Positions 11,431-24,706 of a stretch of DNA of 64,000 nucleotides are shown piece by piece. Location: contig JBBDHG010000026.1 of NCBI GenBank assembly GCA_037951165.1, forward strand, positions 478,501 through 542,500, written 5' to 3'. Under the pieces are notes generated by a model, which was not told the DNA's origin, searched no databases, and was given only the letters and a program-made list of their open reading frames with translations. Source of the stretch: Lophius americanus (lineage: Eukaryota > Chordata > Actinopteri > Lophiiformes > Lophiidae). Position 1 is the first letter of the stretch; every line of letters starts with the position of its first letter. The position numbers and the translations under genes were made by a program.

Positions 11431-12059
11431 TTTTTGCACACATCATTCCAGCAGTGATATTGATACAGAGGAAATATTAATGGCTTCACTCACCTGCAAT
11501 ACGCCGTTGTATCTTGCACTTCCAACACCGGGCCATGCAATTCATCAAGACGCAGTTGTGGAAACTTCCACTCAGAAAGAGGAAGAAGTAGTGAAATGCT
11601 TTGTCTGTGAACACACACGCACACACACGCTTGTCAAGGAGCGTCACATCAAGCGATAAAAATGCAAGATGGCGGGTTATTTTACGACGTCTTTAAGACA
11701 TGTCGTACTGTTTTTAAGATTTTGGCATACGTATATGTTTAAATGGTGCAATGGCAGATGTTGCTATGCAGGAGTAAATATTACGGTAAAATCATCGGGG
11801 ATATAAACGAAGGAGAGGTTTAAATATATCATGGTAGTATTGAATTAGTCAGTGCTGTTGAATCCTTGTTGGTTTGTCACATGTATATTTAAGAGAGTTG
11901 TTTATATGCCATATCCGCTCTTAACTCAAGGGTTGGGTTCTGTCCTACACATGGACTCTTGTGCCGCCAGACGCGTCCCTCAATAACGACCAAGGAATTT
12001 GTAACAGCGGGCTTTTATTCTTTACCTTCATTAATCTTAACATTCCTAATCTTAAAAAA
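11430..12059. other. Unique DNA, no gene seen
   Basis: Mixed composition, becoming AT-rich after 12000. No feature recognised. Confidence 0.35.
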
Positions 12060-12671
<612 letters not shown>

Positions 12672-12795
12672 TTGTCTGAATGGTTTATTTCATTCACTCT
12701 CTCCATCAGTCTCTGAGATATCGAGGCCTTAGCCTCATCTGTTCGGATGGTAAAGGTTACCATGGAAACGGGGTAGTCTTATGGCCATGGATGTA

Positions 12796-12862
12796 CACAC
12801 ACACCACACACGCTCACACCTCACACACACACACACATGTACACACAAACACACACACTCTC
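12796..12862. repeat. (AC)n microsatellite, imperfect
   Basis: AC dinucleotides broken by CCTC, GTAC and similar units, followed by a short CT-rich run to about 12900. Confidence 0.85.
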
Positions 12863-12899
12863 ACTCTCTTTCTCTCCCTAGATCTCTCTTCATCTCTCC

Positions 12900-13200
12900 A
12901 TGCATGGAGCTACAGGTGCCCCCAAAAGTATCATCCTTCCGGATTTTGATTGACACACTCGAGGGGCAGCGGATCACAATTAGATATGGTGCTAATTTCC
13001 CACAATGCCCTGCAGCCACTGGGCACCCACTGCGCCCGCAGCCAGTTCATCAATATTCATAAGCGATGAATATGCAAATGAAGAAATAGCAGTGGTGTCC
13101 AGGTGAAGAACTGCAGCTCACCAATCGGAGGCTGCCATGCACACTCTGCACCCAGGGGTGGGAGACATGGCATGGAATGGAATCCAGGGGCATCAAAGAC
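12900..13200. promoter_or_regulatory. Candidate conserved non-coding block with octamer motif
   Basis: Complex, repeat-free DNA containing a consensus POU octamer ATGCAAAT at 13072-13079. It directly follows an 8-bp perfect inverted repeat ATATTCAT / ATGAATAT at 13053-13073 (5-nt loop). A CCAAT box on the + strand is near 13121. Regulatory function is inferred from motif content only; no alignment was available. Confidence 0.25.
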
Positions 13201-13534
13201 AACGCCATGATGAGTATGAATGAATGTGAGTAATCTTGATCATAAACATCAAATTACGACACAGTGATATCGTAAATGATGCAAAATCAGAGCCGTAATT
13301 AATTACGTTTTTAGTTTTTAAATCTGTTAATCTCAATAACAAATTCTTTCTTTTGTGTATAAATTTAGCTGGGATGCAGGTGATTAACCTCATCCCAATA
13401 TTTTAACCTCATGAATTTCAATTTAGTCCTAACCCTCAGTCTTTTAGATAATAATTATTATTATATTATAATAATTCTGCACTTAAACATGGTTTAATGG
13501 TAATAAATGAAAACATCTGCTGATGTTACGAATT
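13201..13534. other. AT-rich DNA, no gene seen
   Basis: Contains an ATT/ATA-rich patch at about 13449-13475. Nothing else recognised. Confidence 0.4.
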
Positions 13535-13780
13535 CAAATCGGAATCAGCTTTATTGGCCATATATGCCTTCACATCTAAGGAATTAGACTTTTAAATTTC
13601 CATTAACAAAGTGCTTACAGAGGCGACGACATACTGTAAGGGCTGGAAAATACATTATGGTCTGTATTCTGGTCAACTGTTGGGATGTTTGCGCGTTCAG
13701 ACGGTGTAAGGAATACAATAATGCAAGAGAACAAATACTGTCGGGTATTTACGTCGTTCAGAATGTAGATGAGCGTGAAA
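13535..13780 (-). mobile_element. LINE/SINE-like 3' tail, minus strand
   Basis: Starts ATCGGAATCAGCTTTATTGG, then CCATATATGCCT and AAGGAATTAGACTT. Read on the minus strand this is the ending ...CCAATAAAGCTGATTCCGAT, which I recall as a very common tail of fish interspersed repeats. The interior is diverged and the far end is uncertain. Confidence 0.55.
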
Positions 13781-13944
13781 GTGACGTTGCATGTTATATA
13801 TGCGTTATGTTTGTTAGTAAAGGTAGTAGCAAGTAATGGTGACCTACTAACCTTTCTCTACCCTTTTCTCTTTTTTTTATTACAGACTTGATCGTTACAA
13901 TGGTGTTGTTTCTCCTCAGCATCTCCTGATTCATGTGGTGTTCA

Positions 13945-13964
13945 TGATGTCATCGATGACATCA
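13945..13964. repeat. Perfect 20-bp palindrome
   Basis: TGATGTCATCGATGACATCA is identical to its own reverse complement. It holds two TGACATCA-like half sites of CREB/ATF type back to back around ATCGAT. It may be a bZIP-type site or chance. Confidence 0.9.
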
Positions 13965-15540
13965 CGGGGGCCAAAATCAAGTGGAGGATTTTTCTTGTTA
14001 GCAGAATGTGAATTCGGATTCATCGGTGAATTCGTAATTAATTCAAGAAGATTGATTCTCTTTTATAAGTAACGTTTGTGATTGTGGTATTGGCTGAAGC
14101 GTTTTAAGGTGTGCATTGAACAATCTATATAACCAGGAGGGTTTCAGCCTCTCCAGAAAGAAGAAGGCGGGAACACAGACCTTAAGTTTGAGTTGTTGAA
14201 CTTATCTAAAGAGGTTTTTCTTTGCTTTGTATTTTTTCTTGAGCCACACATGTGATGGAGACCAGGGTGAATAAGAAGTCATATCTGCTGACTCTATCTA
14301 CCCATCGCCTTCCCTCAGACTCCGACTTTCCTACGATGGCTCTGAATGTCCTGCATTCTTAGCTTCACTTTCAGTCTAAACCTAAAACAGAGGACATTAT
14401 GAACACAAATCATATTCATGTCATGAAATGTTTTAGGTGGTTTTTGTCATAGGGATACAAATCTACATAGAATACATAGAAATCATTCCAACACCCTCCT
14501 TTAAACCAATCAGAGTCCTTCATTTTTAACCTATGAAACACGAACTCCAAGGCATTTCGTGTCAAGCTGAGGGCTTGATCTTTCTTCTAGGCGTAAATGC
14601 TGAGAATGCATATTAGTTGTTTTAAAGGAGAGAGCCGTTGAATTTTCTTGAGATTTCCAGGATGTTGACAACCTTGATGCTCAGTTGAAGTTTTGACCTT
14701 CGTCAAAGAAGTCATCAGAATCGCCTTTAAAGGCAGGGTGATAAAAATGTGTTCAAATGGTGGTTTTCCTTAGAATTTGAGTAACAAGGCGGTGAACAGT
14801 GGATTTATTAGAAGCGATGAACTTAATCGAGACTTTCAACTATTTCGTAATAAATTTGTCTTGCAAAACTATCAAACTAATAGATTCAAAGACTTTAAGT
14901 CCTAAGACGCTCCTGTCAGAGGGAATAAATCAGACTCACTGTAATGAACGGAGGAGATGAGAGTTTGACATATTAGGGTATAATATATACAGTTTTAGTC
15001 AATTTCAGCCTCTTGTTGTTGTAAGCCACCAAAGTTTAATCGTTGGAGGACGAGAACAGGATTATTTGTGGATAAATCTGAGCTGTGTCTCAGTATTTCT
15101 CTTGTTATTAGTGCTATGATATGAAAGTGTTTTTGTTTTTTTTTGCTGTTTTGAACCGTTCAAACACATAATCACACAGACACACACACCGGGAGCTGCT
15201 GCGCTGCAGATCTGGGGAGAGAAACCAAAGAGGACAGATCAGAGCCGAGATATAATCAACCCTGAGTTCTGAGGGGGAAAGCATTTCGCTCCTTCCTTGC
15301 AGTCCTCCATTACCTCCTCTCATCTCATCTTCCATCACAACCACCACTCTGTCCTCCATCCCCCCCCCTCTCCTGTGGAACTAGAGTTCTGCTAGAAGGC
15401 TGTAGACAGACCCAATCTGGGGCCTGAGTAGATATAACCGGGTAGCCAGTGTTGCTCAGGACCCGGAGCACCAGCTCACATCGAGGCAGCGCTCCAGTGC
15501 AGAGTTCAGCTAAAGCAGAAGGTCTTTTGCTAGGTGTGTT
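13965..15540. other. Unique DNA, no gene seen
   Basis: No supported exon. Short frames at 15114-15359 and 15325-15618 (minus) run into the neighbouring GT repeat and show no domain. Confidence 0.35.
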
Positions 15541-15602
15541 CATGTGAGTGTGTGCGTGTGCGTGTGTGTGTGTGTGTGTGAGAGTGTGTGTGCGTGTGTA
15601 GG
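15541..15602. repeat. (GT)n microsatellite, imperfect
   Basis: GT dinucleotides with GC and GAGA interruptions. Confidence 0.9.
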
Positions 15603-16616
15603 TGTTATTGAGGAGCATGGCTTTCCCCAGAGAGATCCTCCATTAATTGTGAAGTGAAGAAGCCTGAGGGCGACACCAGGGACCTCCATTAAACACAGAC
15701 AGGCAACTGACAACCTCCCTATCTCTCCCCACTTTCTTTTTTCTCTCACCCCTCTTCTCCTCCCTCATTTATCCTCTAAAATTCAAATTCACATTCAAAT
15801 TTAAACAAGGTTCATTGCCATGAAAGCAGAAACCTAATGTTGGCAAAGCAGCCACCGCACACAAAAGAAAGTAGTTTTGTTGATTCCGAGCGGCTGCGAA
15901 CGAGGAAGGCGCCACCCAACCAACCGGTAGCATGCACGCATAAAATAGCGTTGGTTTTTTTTGTTGCAAATTTCAAGCGGCAATTACCCGTGTTAAAAGC
16001 TTTTGTTGTGCAGGGATCTCGTTCTGTTTTCGTCTGATTCCAGAAGATGAGGTTGACTCGGGTTTGTTATTTCCTCCGTCACCTCAGACTTTAACAACTC
16101 AAGATGCTCGAATTATACTTTCAAAACATCGCACTTTACTTTAAGCAGATTTTCATTGCTGATATTTGTCTAGCTCCACACATCAGTTAGTGACTCTGCA
16201 TTCAGATGAGGAAAAACTTTCACTCCTCAGAAGCAAGTTGAAACTTACTAATGGTGTTGACTCTGTCCTTGGAGCCCGCCTGAACGATGAGGGCTTCTTG
16301 TAGCCCGGCCCGCGAGTCCCTTATGAACTTATTTCCAGTGTAGGGTAATTATCCCAGGTGCAGTGCCTCAGGATGAGTACCTGATTCCCCAAAGGGTCTG
16401 GACTCCTGAAGAAGCCTATGCTTAAGATCTTGTCCACACCTCTGGTCTGCAGCGAGATCTTCACCTGCGGGAAGTTTATTTTTTCCATTTCCAAGTCAAA
16501 CTGTAACTTCTGAAAGTCTCCTCCCTGCTCCTAACAGTAACATTTGTGATCAAACACACCAATTATCAGCCATTGTTCTCGATTTTATCATATTTTAGGC
16601 AATTTTTGTTTTATAA
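15603..16616. other. Unique DNA, no gene seen
   Basis: Complex sequence without simple repeats. No frame with recognisable family features. Confidence 0.35.
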
Positions 16617-16770
16617 GTGTGTGTGTGTTCGTGTTTGTGTGTGTGAATGTGTGTGTGTGTTTGAGCAGTGTAGGACACCAGCCACTAGAGGGAGCACCAG
16701 TAGTGTGAACCAATGTAAGACCAATGTAAGACTGTTGGTCATCTCTCTCTCTCTTTCTCTCTCTCTCTCA

Positions 16771-16820
<50 letters not shown>
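16617..16820. repeat. (GT)n, then compound (CT)n-(AC)n microsatellite
   Basis: GT array at about 16617-16662, unique DNA including GACCAATGTAA written twice near 16714 and 16725, then CT (about 16742-16790) passing directly into AC (to about 16818). Confidence 0.9.
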
Positions 16821-16821
<1 letters not shown>

Positions 16822-16943
16822 TGTACACTATACATTCTGCTGTAGGCAAATACCAATGAACTTAATGGAGTCCACCTTGACTCTGATTATCAATGAATTG
16901 CCGGGTGAAGCACTGATGTGTATTTTATGCATGTGCACAATCA

Positions 16944-17320
16944 CACACACATGCACATGCACTCCCTCACAGACACACAGACACACACACACACACACAC
17001 GCAGACATACACATACGCTACAGCAGATGTTAAGGATTAGTGTGTGTGTATGGGTGTGTGCGTGCATAGCCTCAGGCACTGTTCAACAATGCATTATTCC
17101 TGAGTGCACCAGTTAAGAGGGGCACTCCGTCTCCATGGCAACCACCCCGACTATGATGTAAACATGGGGGTAGTTGAAAGTCAACCCCAATAAAGTGGAA
17201 GATTTACCCCCTGATTACAGACAATAAAAGACAATAATAAAAAAAAGAAGAAGCACATTTTAAGAGCGTGTGAGGATAGTGTGTGTGTGTTTGTGCGCGT
17301 GTGTGTGTGTGTGTGTATGA
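16944..17320. repeat. (AC)n and (GT)n cluster
   Basis: AC arrays at about 16944-16955 and 16974-17000, a short GT run near 17040 and a GT array at about 17279-17319. Unique DNA lies between. Confidence 0.85.
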
Positions 17321-19000
17321 AGGTCAAGTGCGTAGTTATGATAGTGCGGTATTTTTTCCCATTGGTGTCACACTTTCTCCTCATTTCCATTCACACCTCG
17401 GCTCTGTGAGTGCGGTCTTCAAAAGATAAACACACATTCATTCTTCTTTTACTGTAAGCTTGGTTAACAGGGAGTTTGTTCTTCGCATCCTGGAAACCTC
17501 AATCTTTAAGCCTGGATTGGAAACAAACCATCAAAGCCACTTAGTTCGTGGTTAACATGTGAGGGAACCCTCTTTGTTATACAATTTAGACGGCTGCCAA
17601 GTTTGGGCAGCCCGTGGAGAGAATTGTGGATTTCTGGAGAGATTAGTATAATCACTGGTTTCCCACCAGGGCTAAATATAGGTCGAGGCGGGGAGTGGCG
17701 GTGGCCATTGGCAACATTTTGAGGTAATGCTGCATCTTTCCTTTCATGCCGCCACTGATGTTACTGAATATGTCTCAAATTCACTCAACTGAAGGGAAAC
17801 GTTTCTTAAAACACGTAAGTAAAACACAACGCTGACTTCTTCAACGGATTACTGCCGTTTGACCCAAAACCAAGAAGTGGTCTAGGTATATTTAAAAGAA
17901 GCAAATCATCCTGGAGATGGAAAGAAACCGTGAAAATTCTCAACTTGTGCATTTACCTCTCTAAGATTAGTTTACAGCGTACTCATATTTAAGTGTAATC
18001 GGGTGCTTCTGCAGGAAAAGAGCAGCTTTTATTCTCTTGTGGAGGAAAAAAAGGTAAATGAATATTTAATGGTACCGTGCCATCTATTCACATTACCCCA
18101 TCATACTCAGTTAAATCAAACAACCCGGTATGATTTTGGGGCGTTTGTATTTGACTGAACCATTTTGTAGCGTTTATGGTGCCTTATTCATCATATCTGG
18201 TATCAGAAGAGAGTGTTTCTCCAAGAGAACCTGAAGTCCATTCTACACCGCCTGTTCAAGGCAGGACTCTCTTCCCTGCATGCACCTCACCCTTCTGGGT
18301 GAAAGCTACGAGGGAAGATGGAAACCTGTTCGTGGAACTTCACACCAGTGGAAACGCCTTTTCCCATCTTGACTGTGCAAAAATGATAGTGGAGCATCAC
18401 GGCGCCGGTGTGGCATTATATTTATGAATTGAGTCAATAAAACACAAACCTGTGAAGGAGGATTAGGGCCAGGGCATCAAAAAAAAATGAGAGGAGGAGG
18501 ATTTTTTTTATTTTTCATATTAAATTTTGAGGAAAAAAGAGAAAAAGTTGAAATATCAAGAATAAAGTCGAACTAAATCTTCTTTTGTTAATTTACGGAT
18601 GGATGTGATGAAGAAGTCTATTACTTTGGGGTTTTTGCTCGTTCTGTAGGCCTCCATCCACACAGCCATCAACACACTAAAACATATTTTGACTTAAATG
18701 TTGAAATACATTAAAGTCTGATTTAGTACGACATTATTCACGTTTTGACTTTTTTCTCTTGACATTCCAACTTTATTTTTTACGTTTAAACCATTTCTTT
18801 GTATTTCAACGTTCTTTCTTCTTGTGTCTGGTCCTGATACTCCTCCGTACAAACGATTTCAGCCGTTCAGCATCCTTGATATAATCCACCAGAGCGTCCA
18901 ACTCTGTGCTCCTGTGTCCAAATACCATTGAGTTGATTTCAAAGGCCTGAAATCGGACTCTCTTAAGTCCTTAAAACGTTCTTCAGATGGCTCGTCAGGG
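17321..19000. other. Unique DNA, no gene seen
   Basis: Includes AT-rich parts (about 18470-18830) and an 83-codon frame at 18176-18427 that has no recognisable domain. No repeat terminus seen. Confidence 0.35.
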
Positions 19001-19003
19001 ATA

Positions 19004-19034
19004 CATGATGTCATGATAAAATCATGACATCATG
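19004..19034. repeat. 14-bp-arm perfect hairpin
   Basis: CATGATGTCATGAT, AAA, ATCATGACATCATG: the arms are exact reverse complements. Each arm has internal repetition of CATGAT, so partial slipped pairings are also possible. Confidence 0.9.
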
Positions 19035-19384
19035 ATGTATTACAGATATTACCCAGTTGTTGAAGTTTGTCCTCAATTTGAAGACAGTTTCACCAAATTT
19101 GAGTTAGCTTCCAACCGCTACTAGCTGCTTTTAAGACGTCTTGTTGTGAGCCACACACATACAGTAATATGAGAACACCACACTTGTTCTGTCTGGAGCG
19201 TCTAGTTTACACAGAACCGGAAGAGAGGACATGGGGCTCACTACCCTGGGAACAGAGGACGAGATCAAAGACCGTGGAACAGAGACGGTAGATGGCATGT
19301 TGTTTTGTTGATTAAAAAGAATCGTTTGATTCGTATGTAAAACTTCCCACCATGTCTTTTGTTATCATATCAGTTCATGTATTC

Positions 19385-19570
19385 CAGGTCTGTCCTCCAA
19401 CAGTCCAAAAACATGCAATATGGGTGAGTTGGTGACTCTAAATTTACAATATGTGAGCATGAGTGGTTGTTAGTCTCCGTGTTTCTCCTCATTGATGAAT
19501 TAGATGGGGACTTAACCAGGATGTCTCTCCACCAATGTCAGCTGGGATCAGCTCCAGCCCCCCTGTGACC
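19385..19570 (+). mobile_element. Teleost interspersed repeat, copy T1
   Basis: Carries a series of blocks I recall from a very common fish repeat: CCTCCAACAGTCCAAAAACA, TGGTGACTCTAAATT, GTGAGCATGAGTGGTTGT, then CAATGTCAGCTGGGATCAGC and TCCAGCCCCCCTGTGACCC. Copies T2-T4 occur elsewhere in the window. It is truncated at both ends and ends about 40 bp before a family B copy. Confidence 0.75.
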
Positions 19571-19609
19571 CTTATTAGACTTATTAGGGTTATATCAAGT
19601 TACATAAGT

Positions 19610-19855
19610 CTATTTAGTAAGTCCTCACATGCTTGACTAGGTAAGAGAAAATGCAAATACGACTTTCTTAATAGCTGTGGTTAATCCCTCTTCCTCAGTG
19701 GCCCCTTTCATCTGTGGTGTCCCTCAAGGCTCCATACTAGGCCCCTTACTCTTCAGCATGTACATGCCAACCACTGGTTCATATTATAAACAAGTTCAGT
19801 CACATTTTCAATAAGAAATAGTGACTCAAATTTCGCTCAGCCACAATAACACTGA
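19610..19855 (+). mobile_element. Family B copy B3 carrying a reverse-transcriptase piece
   Basis: Blocks TAAGTCCTCACATGC, CGACTTTCTTAATAGC and GTGGTTAATCCCTCTTCCTC lead into the reverse-transcriptase piece (CGVPQGSILGPLLFSMYM-like, about 19712-19790). Then follow ATTATAAACAAGTTCAGTCA, CACATTTTCAATAAG and AGTGACTCAAA. Both termini are lost. Order and spacing match B2, B4 and B5. Confidence 0.7.
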
Positions 19856-20955
19856 GAAGAAAAAAAGACAAACAACAAACAACTGAATGTGGAGAGGTAG
19901 AAACCAGAGCCAGCATCTCACGTCCACCACCTCATCCAGGCACAGCCATTACCGTCTGGGAGCCACACAGGCAGAAAAGTAGGGGTGACGGGGTTTATAA
20001 TGCTCATGAGTGTGTTTATAAGTGTGTGTGGATTCTAAACTCTCCCTCCATTGGAATGGTTTCCTGCGCGCGTGTGTGTGTGTGTGTGTGTGTCTGACAG
20101 CTCCGATGAGGACTGGCTGCAGGCAGCTGCTTAGCTCGAGGCCACATTCAGTTCCGTCGCACTGCATTAGTCCCTAACCAACCTGTCACCCCTAGCAAGA
20201 GACTGATAGCAAACACCGCGCACACACAATATCACACGCACACACCCATGCTACTTAACACATTTACACACATTCATCAATCACTGGGTTCCCGTGTGTT
20301 CATGAGGGTAAAGTTGAAAACACTGACGCGTGTGAAGTAACGCCCATACAAGAAAATGACTCCTCGCTTGATGCTGATGATCCATGGTGGCGTGGAGCTC
20401 CTGTCCACGCTTGCATCAAGCTGTTTATCATTTACGAGGTGGAAAGTGCTAATCAGAGCTACTATCGCCAAAGTGCAGTATGAGTGTGTGTGAGTGTGAG
20501 TGTTTTTGTGTGTGTGCAGTCCGTCAGTGCAGATATGCTGGTGAGGGGACTAACCGGAGTTGAGTGGAGTCTTTTGTAGCGCAGGCGAGGCCCTCAGGCA
20601 CAGCCCCAGACCTAGATCCCCCCCCCCCCCCACCACCCACCCACACATCCACATCTCATCCACACACACACACACACACACACACTCACGTACATGCATA
20701 TGCCTTCGGCCGTTGTGCTGTAGATCTGATGTGACAACTACAGTGGGGAAGGCTTTCCCACCATCAGCCTGTGTTTCAACGGGATGTGACCGCGAATGTG
20801 AGAGCGAGTGTGGGTGCACACCAGCGGTGGGGTGGGGTTAGTTGAGGGGTGCCATAATGAGCATGGCTTGGTTTGGTGGGACAGATGTTGGGATTCGGAG
20901 GGCATCGGTCGAGACAAGGAAGTGACGGTTCATTAGTATGAGAGTCTCTCGCCCT
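19856..20955. other. Unique DNA between short microsatellites
   Basis: Contains (GT)n at about 20072-20095, a C run at about 20619-20630 and (AC)n at about 20661-20686. Overlapping short frames on both strands at 20550-20841 reflect GC-rich sequence and repeats. No exon supported. Confidence 0.4.
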
Positions 20956-21060
20956 CTATCTCTCTCCCTTTCTCTCTCTCTCTTTCAGCCTGTCTGCTTC
21001 ATTGTGTTTTTCTGTCTCTATCACCGCCTCTCCCTTCTTCTCTCTCTCCCTCTCTCTCTG
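20956..21060. repeat. CT-rich tract, interrupted
   Basis: Several short (CT)n runs separated by unique sequence; the Glu/Arg-rich minus frame across it is an artefact. Confidence 0.8.
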
Positions 21061-21310
21061 GTATGATTTCCTGGGCCTGGAGCTACTGACAGAGGCAATT
21101 CTTCGCCACTCTGCTGCAATGGTGCATCTCTGATTAACTTTTAATGACCTCACTCTAACAGCCAGACCAACACATGGAGGCCAAAGCTCGCCGGAGATAC
21201 TTGCACTATGAATCCACCAAGAAGTTTGCACTTTGGCTCTGCCGGGCTAATAGTCTGTAATACATTTCAGATATCAGATTGGGCGCAGGGCTGCAGACTG
21301 GTGGAATGCA
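21061..21310. promoter_or_regulatory. Candidate conserved non-coding block
   Basis: Repeat-free, complex sequence with a homeodomain-like TTTTAATGACC core near 21140 and balanced composition, set sharply against the CT tract to its left. A function is suggested only by texture and motif content. Confidence 0.2.
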
Positions 21311-22980
21311 AGATAAATGGGCAACAGTGCTGAAGGAGTTGCCCCAGCATGACCGAGATCTTCTAGTAGATCTGAACCCTTCATTTTACCGCTCATTTCT
21401 GACGACCTGCTGACCTGAATTTATATTAGATTATAGCCGAGCCGCATGACTTTAAACATGAGACATTTACATAACACCGTCAACTTCTCGGGTCGAAGGG
21501 AATTCACGAATCCCGGTGCGTGCTGCACCGTTAAAACGGTTGCACTATGTTTTTCTGTAGATCTGGAGGAGCTTTATGGAGTCTCACCGTAGTGTCTGGG
21601 CTTAACTTCAGAAACAACAAATAATCAACAGGAAGCCAGATTTTGAAAGATGTTCTAACAACCAGGAAGCATCAAATAAAAGGCGCTGTCTGAGGAAGAG
21701 TATGATGAGAAGGCTCCAGGAGCTTTATAAATATTGGAAGCAACTTCGCTTGGATTCATTAAGGACTTGTCTTGGAGTTGTTTCTAATTTTTATTAATAT
21801 AGATATCTATATCTATATATATATATATATATATATATATTTTCCCATTATAGTTCATATTTTTCACACTAGCTTCTTCGAGCTTCTTTTTCTTCTGTTT
21901 TTGGGACAGAACTTCTTCGCCTTTGGCCCATTTGGATGCGGATGAAACGACACAACGACATCTGTCGTAACTAAATCACATTTTACTGTAAAAGCTCATA
22001 TTATGCTCACTTCAGGGAGATCTCTTTTTTTTTTTAAACAAAAAATACTTCAACACTCAGTCAGTCGGGGGAATTGTTTGTAAAACGCAGGGAAAGGGGG
22101 ACTTTTCAGGGACATGCCCTCGCTGTCAGGGACGTTAGCATAGGGTCTAGTTTTACGGGCTCTAAATTAATACAAACATGTCATTATGACTCAGTGCCGT
22201 TCATCAACGCCACCAACTGCATCACATGATCAACGCCTCTCTCAAACAGCTTCGATAAAACGAATCATGAAGGAAGGATCGGATGTTTTTAGAGCGCCTC
22301 AGTTGGAGTTGCGTGGACCCGATAACCCGCCAACGGATTGTTTACTACTCTGAATAATATTTGTGACATCTTTTCGCTGAAGCACATACTATTGATTGAT
22401 GGCATATAAGCAGAAGCTCAGTTTTTAGTGATTAATTTGTTTTTAATCATTTGGAAGTCCCGATCAAGAGGAAGCGTCAGACATGAAAACAGGTGCATGC
22501 TGGTTAGGAATATAACACCCAAACCGCCGCTTGTCCGTCATCATTATTTGGGTTTTACTTTGTATCTACTCTGCTCCCCTTGTACTTTTTCAGATGTTCA
22601 CATGCGGAGAATCCACGTTTAAAAAAAAAAAAAAAGCTATTTACATTTTTTTCTCCTAGGGGGGCAGGACATGAGAAATAACATAAACCTCACACAAAAC
22701 AATAAAAACAACTCAAATAAAAGCGGCAGAACAATATTGCAGGGGTTGCCATTAAAATAAAATGTCCTCATGAAGTTTGTCCCGTCTGTCTCGTCTCTCG
22801 GCGTTTTCCTGCTGAATTGACAGACGCGTGTTGTCAGCGTATTGATGAGTTCAGCGATTTTGTTTTTTTCTGCGGGCAAAACTCTCCCTTTCATGTTCCT
22901 GATCAGAAAGAAGGAAAACAGTTATGAATTAAACATGCTGGTTTATTACCTCTGCCAAATCCATACCTTACTGCTCTGAG

Positions 22981-22984
<4 letters not shown>
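21311..22984. other. Unique DNA, no gene seen
   Basis: Holds an (AT)n run at about 21799-21840 and A-rich patches near 22030 and 22620. No supported coding sequence. Confidence 0.4.

Positions 22985-23060
<76 letters not shown>
22985..23060. repeat. (GT)n microsatellite, 76 bp
   Basis: Uninterrupted TG dinucleotides ending in CGCAC. Confidence 0.97.
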
Positions 23061-23063
<3 letters not shown>

Positions 23064-23219
23064 ACAGATAGTTTCCAACAATGCCTTTTGAAGATTTCTT
23101 TTTAATGATTCTTTTTCCATTAACTCTTTTGGAGCTTTTCCTCGAGTGGATGGAGATGAAGTTTTAGAAACAGATGAAAAATCTTTTTCCTTTTTTGAAC
23201 CGGATCTTATATCATATAA

Positions 23220-24480
23220 CAATCTATCATATCATATAAAATCAAATTTGTTCCTTACACACATATAAGCTCTTTATATGTGAAAATGTTTTATGCCTAA
23301 GCTTTAATATTAGATATTTCAATTACATGTAAACATTTCCATGCATTTTGATTAAATCACTTTAACATTAACAAGCTAATAGATTTTATGTGATGCATGT
23401 TTGTCATTAAAACATGAACTAAACAATGGAAATAAAACTTTTGTAAATAGATATAATAACAAAATAAAACAAACTAATTTATTCTATCTATTTTCCCCTT
23501 CAGAATAAAGTCATTTCCTGGGAATTATTGTTCTAAAGTGAGTCAATTTAACTCATAATTTTTTTTTTTTTAACTTTCTATGAAATTGCTATGAAATTTT
23601 AATAAGTGCAATTTTTCAATATATGATTATTTAAATAAATTCAAATAGAAGCCAGTACTTAAACTTAAATTATGCAATGATTCATTTTTTGTGAGTTTAA
23701 ATTTAAATAAATAAATAAATACAGGCTTCAAAAGCCAAAGAATAAATAAGAAAATATTGCCTAATTATAATTTTGATATTGATTATATCGAGAATATCAG
23801 TATTTACTAATTACCACCATTTTACAAGTTTATTTCGTTCCATCAACACATGACAACCTGTGGCCATAAAGAAGGTTGATATTAAATATTTCTAGACAAA
23901 GTCAGTATTATGTCCAAAGCCTATGTATAGAATCCTTTTTTAATATTTACTGGATGATTTCTTCTGCTATATATTTTCATAAAAACTTTATTATGCACAA
24001 AACATGCTTTAGGAAAAACGTTGAGCTAGTTTGATCAAAATGGACTATTTTCCATTTTATACATTCTATGCATTAAACATCAAATACATACAATTTCATC
24101 ATAACATCATTTTAAAAGTTAGATTAATTTTTATTGTTTCAAAACAAGCTTGTCTAAACAAATTCTCATTTTGTGGTAAATTTAAAGTGTTAAATTTGTA
24201 AAAGCCCCAAATAAAAAAATTTAAAAAATAAGCAAAAAAATTATGTTCCTATATTTATTTTTCGAAGTAAAGTCGCTAAAGTGTTAAAAGTTACGGTAAA
24301 AACAAATTTAAAAAAAGCGTAAATGCTTGAAGAAGGCTTAGGAATTTTAATGTATGAATACTTAATATGACTGATTATCCGCATTATGGAATGAATACCA
24401 TAATAATAAATCCAACCAAAATAAATAAGTACGAGTTTAAAATGGTGAAATTCAGTAAAGATGGGTAAATAAATAAATAA
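23220..24480. other. AT-rich island
   Basis: About 1.2 kb that is markedly richer in A+T than its flanks, with (AAAT)n-like runs at about 23703-23721 and 24466-24484. No gene and no recognisable element terminus. It could be an old, decayed element. Confidence 0.6.
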
Positions 24481-24706
24481 ATAAACGTTCCTTCTTAAGC
24501 AGTCGGAGTAGGAGACAAGCAGAAAACGATGTATCGGGACCCTCGTGTTTGTCTGAGAGATGGCTGCTGAAACAAAACTGTTTTTCTACACGTTTGTTTT
24601 ACAGCTCGCCAGAAGGAAGGAGCCGGAGTTCCCGGTGCAAAAGGAGGGAGTCATGGTTTAAAATGGAGCTGGGGGGTTTCTGTAACCGCATGATGGACAC
24701 GGACAT

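Noticed and set aside
11103..11659. Long frames (128-143 codons) on both strands across 11.1-11.66 kb
   Set aside because: They translate the (AC)n array as His-Thr or Cys-Val repeats and have no domain outside it.
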